From Meiothermus sp. Pnk-1 (GTDB taxonomy: Bacteria; Deinococcota; Deinococci; Deinococcales; Thermaceae), in contig NZ_QKOB01000001.1 of the NCBI RefSeq assembly GCF_003226535.1, positions 62,001 through 126,000 of the forward strand: a DNA stretch of 64,000 nucleotides, read 5' to 3'. Shown here piece by piece: positions 1 through 8,229 of this stretch. Each line of letters opens with the position of its first letter. The first letter of the stretch is position 1. The notes beneath the pieces are model-generated. The model ran no database searches. It saw only the letters and a program-made list of their open reading frames with translations, and had not been told where the DNA came from. A program made the position numbers and the translations under genes.

Positions 1-274
1 CGCCGAAGTGGGCCCGGGGAGCCTCCTGAGCCCGCACCAGGTTGGTTTGGGGAGGGTCGAAGAGCGAGCCCGGCTGGATACCCAGCGCCCCGCAGACCTT
101 GAGCAGCGAGGCCACCGACGCCGTCGCGGCGTCGCGCTCGAGGCGGCTGATAAAAGACTTGTCCAGTCCGCTGCGCTCGGCGACCTGTTCCAGGGTCAGG
201 CCCTTGCTCAAGCGGGTGGCCCTTAGCCGTTGGCCAATAGGGAAGGGGACAGGTGAGGGGCTGCTCCGGGGCAT
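1..274 (-). CDS. Xre-family HTH transcriptional regulator (partial, C-terminus outside window)
   Basis: The visible 91 residues contain a classical helix-turn-helix of the Xre/Cro type at about residues 13-68, with the recognition stretch GLDKSFISRLER. After it comes a linker (GSLFDPPQT) that in this family usually leads to a C-terminal cupin sensor domain, which would lie beyond the window edge. The ATG sits one base downstream of the TGA of the ABC permease, so the two are probably co-translated. The regulator therefore probably senses and controls the neighbouring amino-acid importer. The domain is seen directly; the cupin and the target are inferred. Confidence 0.85.
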   Translation of the reverse strand, partial: MPRSSPSPVPFPIGQRLRATRLSKGLTLEQVAERSGLDKSFISRLERDAATASVASLLKVCGALGIQPGSLFDPPQTNLVRAQEAPRAHFG

Positions 275-275
275 C

Positions 276-926
276 TCAGCGCACCTGCCAACGAGCCTCC
301 AGCCGCCGCGCTACGAAGCTTAGCGCCAGGGTCATGATCAGGTAGATCAGCGAGACCGCCAGGTACATCTCGAAGGGCTTGAAGGTACGGGCCGAGACGA
401 GCTGCCCGGCCCGGGTTAGCTCGATCACCGCGATGGCCGAAAGCAACGAGGAGTTCTTGAGCAGGGCGATCCCCTCGTTGACCAGCGGAGGGATCACCCG
501 GGTGAAGGCCTGGGGCAGGATGATGTAGCGCAGGGTCTGGGTGGGGCTGAGACCCAGGGAAAGCGCGGCCTCGCGCTGGCCCTTGGGGATGCTCTGGATT
601 CCTGCCCGCAGGATCTCGGCTACATAGGCGCTGGAGTTGATGCTGAAGGCGATCACCCCGGCCACGAACTCGTTGATCTGCTGCTGGATAAGCTGGGGAA
701 TGCCGAAGAAGATCAGGAAGATCTGCACCAGCAGCGGGGTGCCGCGCAGTAGCTCGATATAGCCCAGGGTCAGCGCGGAAAGCCAGCGCATCGGGGACAT
801 GCGGGCCAGCGCCACCAGGGTGCCCAGAAGAACCCCGAAAACTAGCGAGAGCGCGGTGATGCGCAGGGTTACCCAGGCCCCCTGGAGCAAGAACGGCAGG
901 CTATCGCGGATCAGGCCGAAGTCCAT
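276..926 (-). CDS. Amino-acid ABC transporter permease (HisM/GlnP type)
   Basis: This 216-residue inner-membrane protein has about five hydrophobic segments and the His/Glu/Gln permease signature. The EAA loop that contacts the ATPase reads EAALSLGLSPTQTLRYIILP at about residues 139-158. Length and sequence fit one subunit of a polar amino-acid importer. It lies 34 bases downstream of the solute-binding protein gene. No ATP-binding subunit follows; the next gene is an Xre regulator, so the ATPase must be encoded elsewhere or be shared. The substrate cannot be told from the sequence. Confidence 0.92.
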   Translation of the reverse strand: MDFGLIRDSLPFLLQGAWVTLRITALSLVFGVLLGTLVALARMSPMRWLSALTLGYIELLRGTPLLVQIFLIFFGIPQLIQQQINEFVAGVIAFSINSSAYVAEILRAGIQSIPKGQREAALSLGLSPTQTLRYIILPQAFTRVIPPLVNEGIALLKNSSLLSAIAVIELTRAGQLVSARTFKPFEMYLAVSLIYLIMTLALSFVARRLEARWQVR

Positions 927-960
927 ACGAAAGGCTCAGCGGAGGGAAGGGGCGAGCCCC

Positions 961-1704
961 CTACTTGAACCACTTGGCGGCCAGCTCATCCATCTTGCCG
1001 ACCCTCTCCAGCTTCTCGATGGCCGCATCGATGGCCTGGCGCAGATCGCTACAGTCTTTGCGCAAGGCTAGCCCGGTATCTACCTGGTTGAGTTCGGCCA
1101 CGATCTTGAGGTCGGGGTATTGCTTGAGGAAGGCCCGGCCTACGAAGCGATGCACGATGAGCGCGTCGGCTTGGCGGGTGTTCACCGCCAGCGCGGCGTC
1201 GGTATAGAGATTGTAGGACTTGACCTCGGCCCCCTTGACCCCGCTGGCGATCTTTTCCTGGGCGCTGCCGATCTGTACCGCTACTTTTTTACCGGCTAGG
1301 TCCTCGAGCTTGCTGATCCCGCTGGTCTCCTTGCGGGTGATGATCACGTTGGGTCCGGAGATATAGGGCCGGGAGAAATCCACCGACTTCTTGCGCTCCT
1401 CGGTGATGGTGAGCCCAGCAGCGATAACATCGATCTTCTTGGAGAGCAAGGCTGGGATCAGCCCGTCGAAGCTCTGCCCGATGAAGTTGACCTTGAGGCC
1501 CAACTCCGCCCCGATGGCGTTGAGCAAGTCCACGTCGAAGCCGATGATCTTGTTGTCCTTGTCCAGCGACTCAAAAGGGGGGTAGTCGGGGCTGGTGCCA
1601 ACGCTCAGGCCGTTGGCCCTAGCGTTGGCCAAGCAACCCTGGGCTAGAGTAGCGGAGGCTCCCAACATCCCTACCAAGACCATTGCCACGATACTTTTGC
1701 GCAT
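961..1704 (-). CDS. Amino-acid ABC transporter substrate-binding protein
   Basis: The 247-residue protein starts with a signal peptide (about residues 1-21, ending near LAQG) and then has the family 3 solute-binding fold. The motif GTSPDYPPFESLD is followed by GFDVDLLNAIGAELGL and the DVIAAGLTITEER segment that lines the ligand cleft. The ATG at 1704 is preceded by a strong Shine-Dalgarno AAGGAGG, so I chose it over an upstream in-frame ATG at 1746. It is the first gene of an operon with the permease and probably the Xre regulator. A charged or polar amino acid is the expected ligand; which one is not visible. Confidence 0.92.
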   Translation of the reverse strand: MRKSIVAMVLVGMLGASATLAQGCLANARANGLSVGTSPDYPPFESLDKDNKIIGFDVDLLNAIGAELGLKVNFIGQSFDGLIPALLSKKIDVIAAGLTITEERKKSVDFSRPYISGPNVIITRKETSGISKLEDLAGKKVAVQIGSAQEKIASGVKGAEVKSYNLYTDAALAVNTRQADALIVHRFVGRAFLKQYPDLKIVAELNQVDTGLALRKDCSDLRQAIDAAIEKLERVGKMDELAAKWFK

Positions 1705-1736
1705 GCTTTCCTCCTTACCGTACGAACGGTGGGGGC

Positions 1737-1765
1737 AGTTTAGCATGTATTTGCTCTATAAGCAA
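1737..1765 (-). promoter_or_regulatory. Promoter with overlapping palindrome upstream of the amino-acid ABC operon
   Basis: On the minus strand a -35 element TTGCTT (1765-1760) and a -10 element TAAACT (1742-1737) are separated by exactly 17 bases. The -35 lies inside the inverted repeat TTGCT-CTATA-AGCAA (1751-1765), a plausible repressor site. The surrounding 1740-1800 stretch is AT-rich. The Xre regulator encoded by the same operon is the obvious candidate to bind here, but that is inference. Confidence 0.5.
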
Positions 1766-1877
1766 TATTATTTGCTACCTGTGCAACATCATGCGCGAAA
1801 AGCTCGATGGAGCCTTGTGCGGTAAAAGTTGGTGGGGTGCCCGGAGCGTGGACCCGGCTGCTGTGGAACGCATGGAC

Positions 1878-1910
1878 AAACGTCGTACGCCTACGAGGCG
1901 TACGACGTTT
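1878..1910. terminator. Perfect 14-bp inverted repeat between two minus-strand genes
   Basis: The arms AAACGTCGTACGCC (1878-1891) and its exact complement (1897-1910) are separated by TACGA. The hairpin lies just after the stop of the Ig-like lipoprotein gene at 1928. There is no long T-run beyond the three T/A bases of the stem, so it may be an atypical terminator or a copy of a repeat containing GTACGAC, which also occurs near 23980 and 28976. Confidence 0.5.
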
Positions 1911-1927
1911 GAGATCCGCTAGGTGGC

Positions 1928-4267
1928 CTAATTGGGAACTTGCAAGGAGTGCTCGAGGTTGTGGCTTTCGAAATTCACCGCCCCTGCCGGCACCGGTCTG
2001 TACTCGACCCACCAGCCGTCATAGGGAATCCAGCGATCCTCGGTGAGGTGGCGCACGAAGAGCCCTGGCTTGATGTACTGGCGCACCGCCGTGGGATCGC
2101 TCGAGGAGACGAGCTGGGTCCCGGTGGTATCGGTATAGAACACCCCCGTGGCCAGGGCTTTGCTGGCGTCGATGCCAAACCCCGTGGTGGCCCCGTCCGC
2201 GACGATGAACCAGCGGTTTTCCCCCCAGTCGTAGTCAGAGGGGCTGCGAATCATCTGATCGCAGGTGGGGTTGCCTTGGGCGTCGTAGGAAGAGGAGCAG
2301 CGGGTCTGGGGGTTATCGGTGTTGTAGCCGCGCCCGCCGAAGAAGCCCAAGGTGGAAGGCAGGCTGGGCTGCCAGGTTTCGTAGCCGTTGCGGTCGATGC
2401 GGGGAATCCGGCGGCGGCCCTGATCGTTGCTCATGGGGATATTCAGGTTTTCCGGGCACTCGGCGGGCTTGTAGCGGGTGGTGTTGGCCTTGCTCGGGTC
2501 GTCCGGGGTTCCGGTGGCGCTGGCGTCCAGGGCTGGGCCGGTATCGGTCATGTAGTGCAAATCGGCTAACAGCTCGGTGGTCCTGCTGTCCACGACCCAC
2601 ACGTTGTACTCGTGGAAACGGGTGCACAGCCGGCCCCTACCGCCGGTACCGATGTGGAACTGGATCAGCCAGTTGTGCCCTTGGCGGTCGTCGTAGGCGA
2701 AGAGCTTGAAGCCCTGGTGTGTCTCGTCCTTTTGGGCTTTGGTGCTTACGTAGCCGAAGGCTGGACGAAGGTCGCCCCGATCCATAGCCGCCTTGAGGGC
2801 GGGCAGCTGGGAGGGATCAGAGCCGTGTTCGTGGCCGAAGTAGCACCAGTATACGGGGTCAATCTGAGGGTGCCAGGTGCGGTATATCTTCCCGTCGTGC
2901 CCTTGCACCACATACTGATCATGTACCCAGTCGGGGCAGGTGGTGTTGGGCTGGGGTACGGGCTGGCCCGAAGGGGTAGCCGGGGTGGGGGTAGGGGTGC
3001 CGTCTTTTTCGGCCAGCAGCACGGTATAGATGCGCCCAGCTTTACGGTCGATGCCCTGTAGGAGATTTCTGCCTGCCGGGAGGTTCTTGAGGAAGACGGT
3101 ATAGGTCTTGCCGCCGGCTTTGACCGTAGAACCCGGAGCCCAGTCGCTCATCCAGGAGGGTCGGTCGGTGGGGCTGCCGTACCAGACCAGTCCCACCCGG
3201 GCCTCGCGGTTGAGGTAGAGCTCGAGCATGTTGTCCGAGCTGGTATAGGCCACATAGCTGCCGTTGGCCGGCATGATGAGCGCATCCCAACCCTTGTAGA
3301 CCCCGGGGTCGTCGAGCTTGAAGTCGGGCTCTTGTTGAGGGGCCGGATCCACGATCAGGGAGAGGCCAGCGTTGAACTGACGCGGGCGGTACTGCATGTA
3401 CTGCACTGAGGTCTGGGTATGCGTGGCGTCCAGGATCTTATTGATCCAGTAGGCCTTGACCAGAGCGGGCTGGGCTGTACCGCTGGGGGGAGGAGTAGGG
3501 GTGGGGGTGGGTGTAGGTGTAGGTGTAGGAGTAGGGGTAGGGCTGGTGGAAGACCCGTTATAGACGACGCGGGTAGAAGCGGAGTCTTTGTTGCCGGCGG
3601 CGTCGTAGGCGTTGAAGATGAGGGTGTTGCTGCCGGGGGCGAGGCCGCTTACGGTAGCGGTGAAATCGACGCTGGCTCCCGGGGTGAAGGAGATGTTCTG
3701 CTCCGGGCCGCCGTTGAGCTGGTAGGCGATGCGGGTGACGGCGAGGTTGTCCTTGGCCTTACCCTGGACGCTGACGCTCGAGCTGGCGACGGTGGTACCC
3801 GGGGTGGGGCTTAGGATGGAGATGTCGGGGCGTAGGGTGTCGGATGGGGCGCCGGAGGTGCCGTAGGTGAGGGAGAGGGAGGCGCTGCCGACGTTGCCGG
3901 TAGCGTCGTAGGCGTTGACGACGATGACGTTCTGACCGGTTTTTAGCTGGACGGTGAAGCTGAAGGGCACCTTCGGGGCGGGGGTGATGGGGAGGTTTTG
4001 CTCGGGGCTGCCGTTGAGCTGATAGGTGATGCGGGTGACGGCCTGGTCGTCGGTAGCGGTGCCCTGGACGGTGAGGTTGAGGCTGACGGCGGCTCCTCCC
4101 ACCGGGTTTTCCAGGGTGACGGTGGGAGCGGTCTGGTCGTCGAGGGGGGGCTGGGCTTGTCGGTTGCAGGCCACGGCTATAAGCCCTATAAGCACCAGTA
4201 CTGGCCATGCTGCTCGATAAAACGTTTTATCCCGCCACCACGGTTTCTCAACACCACTTTGTTTCAC
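1928..4267 (-). CDS. Large lipoprotein with two Ig-like domains, TP-rich linker and an uncharacterised C-terminal region
   Basis: The 779-residue product begins with a membrane segment ending in the lipobox-like LIAVAC (Cys34), so it is probably a lipid-anchored envelope protein. Two similar Ig-like/Big domains follow (about residues 45-135 and 146-236), sharing the pattern VTRI-YQLNG-PEQ. A linker of about ten Thr-Pro pairs comes next. The remaining 500 residues match no family I can name. They include a second Pro/Thr linker near residue 425 and a region with YFGHEHGSDP whose His and Glu could bind metal. The GTG start at 4267 is backed by a GGAGG site five bases upstream. Function is unknown; carbohydrate or surface binding is only a guess from the Ig-like part. 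Confidence 0.8.
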   Translation of the reverse strand: MKQSGVEKPWWRDKTFYRAAWPVLVLIGLIAVACNRQAQPPLDDQTAPTVTLENPVGGAAVSLNLTVQGTATDDQAVTRITYQLNGSPEQNLPITPAPKVPFSFTVQLKTGQNVIVVNAYDATGNVGSASLSLTYGTSGAPSDTLRPDISILSPTPGTTVASSSVSVQGKAKDNLAVTRIAYQLNGGPEQNISFTPGASVDFTATVSGLAPGSNTLIFNAYDAAGNKDSASTRVVYNGSSTSPTPTPTPTPTPTPTPTPPPSGTAQPALVKAYWINKILDATHTQTSVQYMQYRPRQFNAGLSLIVDPAPQQEPDFKLDDPGVYKGWDALIMPANGSYVAYTSSDNMLELYLNREARVGLVWYGSPTDRPSWMSDWAPGSTVKAGGKTYTVFLKNLPAGRNLLQGIDRKAGRIYTVLLAEKDGTPTPTPATPSGQPVPQPNTTCPDWVHDQYVVQGHDGKIYRTWHPQIDPVYWCYFGHEHGSDPSQLPALKAAMDRGDLRPAFGYVSTKAQKDETHQGFKLFAYDDRQGHNWLIQFHIGTGGRGRLCTRFHEYNVWVVDSRTTELLADLHYMTDTGPALDASATGTPDDPSKANTTRYKPAECPENLNIPMSNDQGRRRIPRIDRNGYETWQPSLPSTLGFFGGRGYNTDNPQTRCSSSYDAQGNPTCDQMIRSPSDYDWGENRWFIVADGATTGFGIDASKALATGVFYTDTTGTQLVSSSDPTAVRQYIKPGLFVRHLTEDRWIPYDGWWVEYRPVPAGAVNFESHNLEHSLQVPN
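3491..3543 (-). repeat. Low-complexity Thr-Pro codon repeat in the Ig-like lipoprotein
   Basis: The coding strand runs through alternating ACC/ACT/ACA and CCT/CCC codons, giving about ten Thr-Pro pairs between the second Ig-like domain and the C-terminal region. Such tracts make stiff extended spacers and can change length by slippage. Confidence 0.8.
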
Positions 4268-4600
4268 TTTGCCTCCACTTTGGATAAATCAGGGGATTTT
4301 AAGTATTCGTGCTTACTGCACAATCCTGTTCATTCTTACCGGCTAGGCAAGCCGGACAGTTGAGATCTTCCTTAAGGCAAAGTTCATCTTTTTATGTGGC
4401 TTACGATAGAGCTTAAATTAACTTTTACTCTAGTAAACGGCAGTAAAAATTAGTATTCCATGAAAAAATAGCCGTGGGATTGGGCTGTTCTTTTTTCGCC
4501 GCTGCTGTAAAATCTGCCGCCCTATTTTTGGGGCATGTCGTACGCTATACGCAGGGGATCGTCCAGAGCAAGTGGACGTGCGGGGTGGGCGGGACAATCC
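4268..4600. other. AT-rich intergenic stretch without a recognisable gene
   Basis: From about 4290 to 4475 the base composition drops sharply against the GC-rich surroundings, with runs such as CTTAAATTAACTTTTACTC. I see no reading frame that looks like a real protein. The stretch holds the upstream region of the lipoprotein gene and may include remnants of an old insertion next to the small ORF at 4601-4834. Confidence 0.5.
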
Positions 4601-4834
4601 TTATATGTGCTCGAGGATGTCTTCGCTGTCGTGAAAGTACCGATCTTTGGGAATGAGGATAAATCCTCCGGGAGCCTTGGCGGGGTGGTAGGGTTGCTCG
4701 AGCGTGAGCTGGGTACGCCCCAGGTCATATTTGCGCAATTGCGCCAAGGGCGGAGCCGGGTGCGGCTTCACGGCCTGCGACAGACGCTCCAGGACGAGCG
4801 CCAGGTAAGCCACGAAACTCCAGGTGCGGATCAC
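4601..4834 (-). pseudogene. Small ORF, possibly the C-terminal remnant of a transposase
   Basis: This 77-codon frame starts with GTG three bases after the TAA stop of the VWA gene and is in the same reading frame as it. The product begins RTWSFVAYLALVLERLSQAV. That segment resembles the hydrophobic helix near the end of IS4/IS1634-type transposases (typically RxHxFLxFLALLLER). The rest (TLEQPYHPAKAPGGFILIPK) is not recognised. It sits beside an AT-rich gap, which fits an old insertion. It could equally be a genuine small protein co-expressed with the VWA gene. Evidence is resemblance by eye only. Confidence 0.3.
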
Positions 4835-4837
4835 GAA

Positions 4838-6061
4838 TTAATTCTTGCTCACCTTGCGGGTTAAAAAGTCTAGCAACACGTATTTGCCGATGTTCCCCGG
4901 GGTGGTGAGGTAGGCTTTGCCTTTGGTGATTTGGGTGATCTTTTTGACAAAGGCCAGCAGCTCGGGCTCTCGCGCCAGCATGAAGGTGTGGATGGGGATG
5001 CCTTCCTTGCGGGCTAGTGTGGCCTCCTTGAGGGTCTCGGCCAGGATCACTGGATCGAGGCCCCAGGCGTTTTTGTAAATTTGCCCGCTGGGGAGGGTGA
5101 GGGCGGAGGGTTTTCCATCGGTGATCATGATGATCTGCTTCATCTCCCCACCCATTTTCTTGAGCATTTTGCGGGCTAGCTTGATGCCCTCGGCGGTGTT
5201 GGTGTGGTAGGGCCCGACCTGCACGGTAGGAAGCCTGCCCAGCGGCACTTCCTCGGCGGAGTCGTGAAAGACCCCAAAGCGTACCTGGTCGCCCGGGTAT
5301 TGGGTGCGGATGAGATGGGAAAGCCCTAGCGCGACGCGCTTGGCCGGGGTAAAGCGGTCTTCGCCGTAGAGGATCATGGAGTGCGAGCAGTCGAGCAACA
5401 CTACGGTGTTCATCGCGGCGGTGTACTCGGCCAGCTCGACCACCAGGTCGCCCTCCTCGAGGTTCTCCACCCCTTTCACCACCACCTGCTTGAGGGTCTC
5501 GCCGATGTTGAAGTTGGGTTGGTCGCCAAACTCATAGGGCTTGGTCTCCCCCGAGGACTCCACCCCCGAGGCGTAGTGACGGGTGGCGTGGGCGCCGGGG
5601 TGGTTCTTCCCCAAGGCCCCCATCAGAGAACGCAAGGAGCGTAGCCCCAGAAAGTCCACCGACTTTTGGGTGAGTTCGATGCGCACATCCTGGGCCTGGC
5701 CCTGCTGGCCCATTCCGGCGCTGGGCTCGAGGGGCTCCTGGCCCTGCGGCTGGATGAATCCCTCCTCGCGCAACCGCTGGATGAGCTTCTGGATCTCCTG
5801 GTAGAGCCGGGTGTCTTCCTTTCGGTTGGCGAAGCGGGCCTCCCTTAGCCACTCCTCGGGAATGCGGTCTTGCTCCAGCAAGGCTTGCAACAAGGCGTCG
5901 TAGAGGTCCTCCATGGTGGGGGCGCGGTTGGGGTCTGGGTCGTAGCGGTTGTAGGGGTCGCGGAAGCCTGAGTCGAGGAGGAAGTCCTCGAGCATGTCCA
6001 TGAGCTCGGAGCTCGTCAGGTCGTCGAGGCTGGCTTCGTACTTGCTATAGCGAACGCGCAT
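4838..6061 (-). CDS. VWA-domain protein paired with a chelatase-type AAA ATPase
   Basis: The 407-residue protein has a charged, mostly helical N-terminal half (about 1-200) and a C-terminal von Willebrand A domain. Its metal site (MIDAS) motif DCSHS lies in [16 protein letters not shown] and a second conserved MITDGKPSA strand follows. The start at 6061 has a GGAGG site, which rules out the slightly longer in-frame start. The gene lies 80 bases downstream of the AAA ATPase. MoxR/ChlI ATPases and VWA proteins commonly work as pairs in metal insertion or protein maturation. No ChlH or BchH gene is nearby, so true magnesium chelation is unlikely. The target of this pair is unknown. Confidence 0.85.
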   Translation of the reverse strand: MRVRYSKYEASLDDLTSSELMDMLEDFLLDSGFRDPYNRYDPDPNRAPTMEDLYDALLQALLEQDRIPEEWLREARFANRKEDTRLYQEIQKLIQRLREEGFIQPQGQEPLEPSAGMGQQGQAQDVRIELTQKSVDFLGLRSLRSLMGALGKNHPGAHATRHYASGVESSGETKPYEFGDQPNFNIGETLKQVVVKGVENLEEGDLVVELAEYTAAMNTVVLLDCSHSMILYGEDRFTPAKRVALGLSHLIRTQYPGDQVRFGVFHDSAEEVPLGRLPTVQVGPYHTNTAEGIKLARKMLKKMGGEMKQIIMITDGKPSALTLPSGQIYKNAWGLDPVILAETLKEATLARKEGIPIHTFMLAREPELLAFVKKITQITKGKAYLTTPGNIGKYVLLDFLTRKVSKN

Positions 6062-6078
6062 GCTGCCTCCGGCGGCAC

Positions 6079-6136
6079 CCAACGCCAAACGCCCAGCCCC
6101 AGCGGTTGGCGTCTTGCGTCTTGCGTTTGGCGCCTT
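6079..6136. repeat. Heptad repeat (GCGTYTT family), inverted pair between AAA and VWA genes
   Basis: Four consecutive 7-base units run from 6109 to 6136: GCGTCTT twice, then GCGTTTG and GCGCCTT. Upstream, at 6079-6092, two units lie in the opposite orientation. CAAACGC at 6086-6092 can pair with GCGTTTG at 6123-6129, so the transcript can fold into a hairpin in the 80-base gap between the two genes. This is one member of a family of such repeats in the window. Confidence 0.75.
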
Positions 6137-6141
6137 GCATC

Positions 6142-7563
6142 TCAGTTCCCGCTCCCCCAGCGCTCCCGCTCGCGCTCGACCGGAGCGCTATAGGACTCCT
6201 CCCCCCGGGCGATCTTGCGCCTCCCGGCCAGGCCCTCCAGGATGAACTCGCCCGCCGAGACCAGCATCTCTGGACTTGGGTTGCCCCCGGCGAGCTTCTT
6301 GGCGGCGGCGAGGAGGCCGGGGACCTTCTCCATCTCGCGCAGTACGGTTTTGCTGGGGCCATCCGGTAGGGTGAGCAGGTTGCCCTGGGCGAAGTAGTCC
6401 ACCACTGGCGTCACCTCCAGGCCCCGGCTACGTTCCCCATAGGCCAGGCCAAAAGCTTTTTGCAACAGGTCGCGGGCCACCCGCTCGGCTCCCTGGAGTT
6501 CGCCCTCGTACTCGAGCTCGATCTTGCCGGTGATAGCCGGCAGGGCGAAATAAAGATCTATCGGCCTCGCCACCGGGCGCTCGTTATAGCGTAGGGCCCG
6601 GCGCTCGGCGTTGGAGGCCACTAGCTCCAAAAGGCTGATGGAAAGGCGCTGCGAAACCCCGGAGGTCTTGTCCACCCGCTTGTCCTCACGGGCCACGAAG
6701 GCCACCGCCTCGGAAGACTCGGCCACGAAGTCGGGGACCTCGAGCCCTTCGGCCCGCTCGATCCAGGCTTCCTGTAGGCTGATCGAAAGCCCTTCCTCGA
6801 GGGTCTTGGGGTAGTGGGTACGGATCTCCGAGCCGATGCGGTCTTTGAGCGGGGTGACGATCTTGCCCCGCGCGGTGTAGTCCTGAGGGTTGGCGGTGAA
6901 GGTGAGCCATACGTCCAGCTCGAGCCGGATCGGGTAACCCCGGATCTGCACGTCGCCTTCTTGCAGGATGTTGAAGAGGGCCACCTGTACCTTGGGGGCC
7001 AGGTCAGCCAGCTCGTTCACCGCGAAGATGCCCCGGTTGGCGCGGGGCAAAAGGCCATAGTTGATGGCCTCGAGGTCCGAGAGGCCCATCCCGCGCTTGG
7101 CGGCCTTGATGGGGTCGATATCGCCCAGGATGTCGGCCACGGTGGTATCGGGGGTGGCCAGCTTCTCCACGTAGCGCTCGTCGCGGGGAACCCAGACGAT
7201 GGGGGCATCGTCTCCGGCTTCGGCCAACAGGCGCTTCGCCTCCGCCGAAAGCGGCGCGATGGGGTTGTCGCGCAAGTCGGTGGGCAAAGCCGGGATTTCC
7301 TCGTCTAGCAGCTCGGTGAGCTGGCGTAGGATGCGGCTTTTGGCCTGACCGCGCAGGCCCAACAGGATAAAGTTGTGGTTGGCCAAAATGGCGTTGACCA
7401 ACGAGGGGATCACGGTATCTTCGTACCCTTGAATGCCGGGAAAGAGCCGCTCCCCCCTTCGCAGCTTGGCGATGAGGTTTTCCCGCGCCTCCTCCTTCAC
7501 CGTGCGGCGGAGCTTCTCTATCGGATAGGTGCGCTTCAACTCCCCTAAGGTTTGGGCCTTCAT
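6142..7563 (-). CDS. AAA ATPase of the magnesium-chelatase ChlI/MoxR type
   Basis: The 473-residue protein has an AAA+ core in the N-terminal 300 residues. The Walker A loop reads GLRGQAKS, with Ala where the classical GKS has Gly. A Walker B-like segment in [21 protein letters not shown] and the sensor region [13 protein letters not shown] follow. The family feature is the ChlI insert with the arginine-bearing [15 protein letters not shown]. The ATG at 7563 has no Shine-Dalgarno but sits six bases after a TACACT box, so the mRNA is probably leaderless. It is expressed just ahead of the VWA gene and probably remodels a substrate together with it. Confidence 0.85.
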   Translation of the reverse strand: MKAQTLGELKRTYPIEKLRRTVKEEARENLIAKLRRGERLFPGIQGYEDTVIPSLVNAILANHNFILLGLRGQAKSRILRQLTELLDEEIPALPTDLRDNPIAPLSAEAKRLLAEAGDDAPIVWVPRDERYVEKLATPDTTVADILGDIDPIKAAKRGMGLSDLEAINYGLLPRANRGIFAVNELADLAPKVQVALFNILQEGDVQIRGYPIRLELDVWLTFTANPQDYTARGKIVTPLKDRIGSEIRTHYPKTLEEGLSISLQEAWIERAEGLEVPDFVAESSEAVAFVAREDKRVDKTSGVSQRLSISLLELVASNAERRALRYNERPVARPIDLYFALPAITGKIELEYEGELQGAERVARDLLQKAFGLAYGERSRGLEVTPVVDYFAQGNLLTLPDGPSKTVLREMEKVPGLLAAAKKLAGGNPSPEMLVSAGEFILEGLAGRRKIARGEESYSAPVERERERWGSGN

Positions 7564-7622
7564 GGAGGGAGTGTAGCGCCCAGAGGCTCGGGCGTGTGTG
7601 GACTGGAGCGCTTTGCGAGCCG

Positions 7623-8201
7623 TCAACCCTCCCAGGCGATGATGGCGGCGATGAGGCGCCCCGGCCCATGCACGCCCCGCACCATGACCTGTCCGATGTC
7701 CGCTGATCTACTGGGTCCGGAGTGCAGGGCGATGGCCGAGGGGAGCTGGCCTTTGAGTTCGGCTAAAGCTTCGGCCAGCGTCCCGAAGACCTTGCTCTGG
7801 GGGAGGAACACCAGGTGGGTGGGGGGCAGCAGCTGAAGACGGCGGCCTTCGGCACTGCCTACGATCACCGAACCGGTCTCGGCCACCGCCCCCAGGGCCC
7901 AGGAAATACCCAGCGGGGCCTCCTCGGGGGGCAGGGCCGGAAGAGGGGGCGTGAGCGGGGCGGGGAGGAGAGAGCCTACAGCTGCCCCGCTAAAGGCCCG
8001 GACGAACTCGGCCAACCAAGACTGGGCCTCCTCGAGCCCAGCGAGCCGCACCACCTCGCCCCCGTTGCCGCCCAGCCGCTCGGTGAAGAGGGCGAGGGCT
8101 TCCTCGCGGGAGAGGCCGGGCAGGGTGAGGGGGTCGGGCAGGACGGGGCTGGGGCGGTGCTCGAGGGCCCGACGTACGCGCGCCAGGATGCGCTCTTTCA
8201 T
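7623..8201 (-). CDS. lutC: Lactate utilisation protein C (LUD domain)
   Basis: This 192-residue cytoplasmic protein belongs to the LutC/YkgG family. It carries the LUD-domain landmarks [20 protein letters not shown] and [15 protein letters not shown], and the C-terminal [20 protein letters not shown]. In Bacillus, LutABC oxidise L-lactate to pyruvate; LutC is the small subunit. Here lutC has its own near-leaderless promoter and is separated from lutAB by an inverted SDR gene, which is unusual for this operon. Confidence 0.9.
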   Translation of the reverse strand: MKERILARVRRALEHRPSPVLPDPLTLPGLSREEALALFTERLGGNGGEVVRLAGLEEAQSWLAEFVRAFSGAAVGSLLPAPLTPPLPALPPEEAPLGISWALGAVAETGSVIVGSAEGRRLQLLPPTHLVFLPQSKVFGTLAEALAELKGQLPSAIALHSGPSRSADIGQVMVRGVHGPGRLIAAIIAWEG

Positions 8202-8210
8202 CTACTCAAA

Positions 8211-8219
8211 AGTATAATA
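8211..8219. promoter_or_regulatory. Shared divergent -10 region between lutC and the SDR gene
   Basis: Only 28 bases separate the two divergent start codons. The sequence AGTATAATA gives TATAAT (8213-8218) for the plus-strand SDR gene, 11 bases before its ATG. It also gives TATACT (8216-8211) on the minus strand, nine bases before the lutC ATG. The two promoters overlap, so the genes should compete for polymerase or be reciprocally regulated. Confidence 0.65.
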
Positions 8220-8229
8220 GAGCCGCCGT

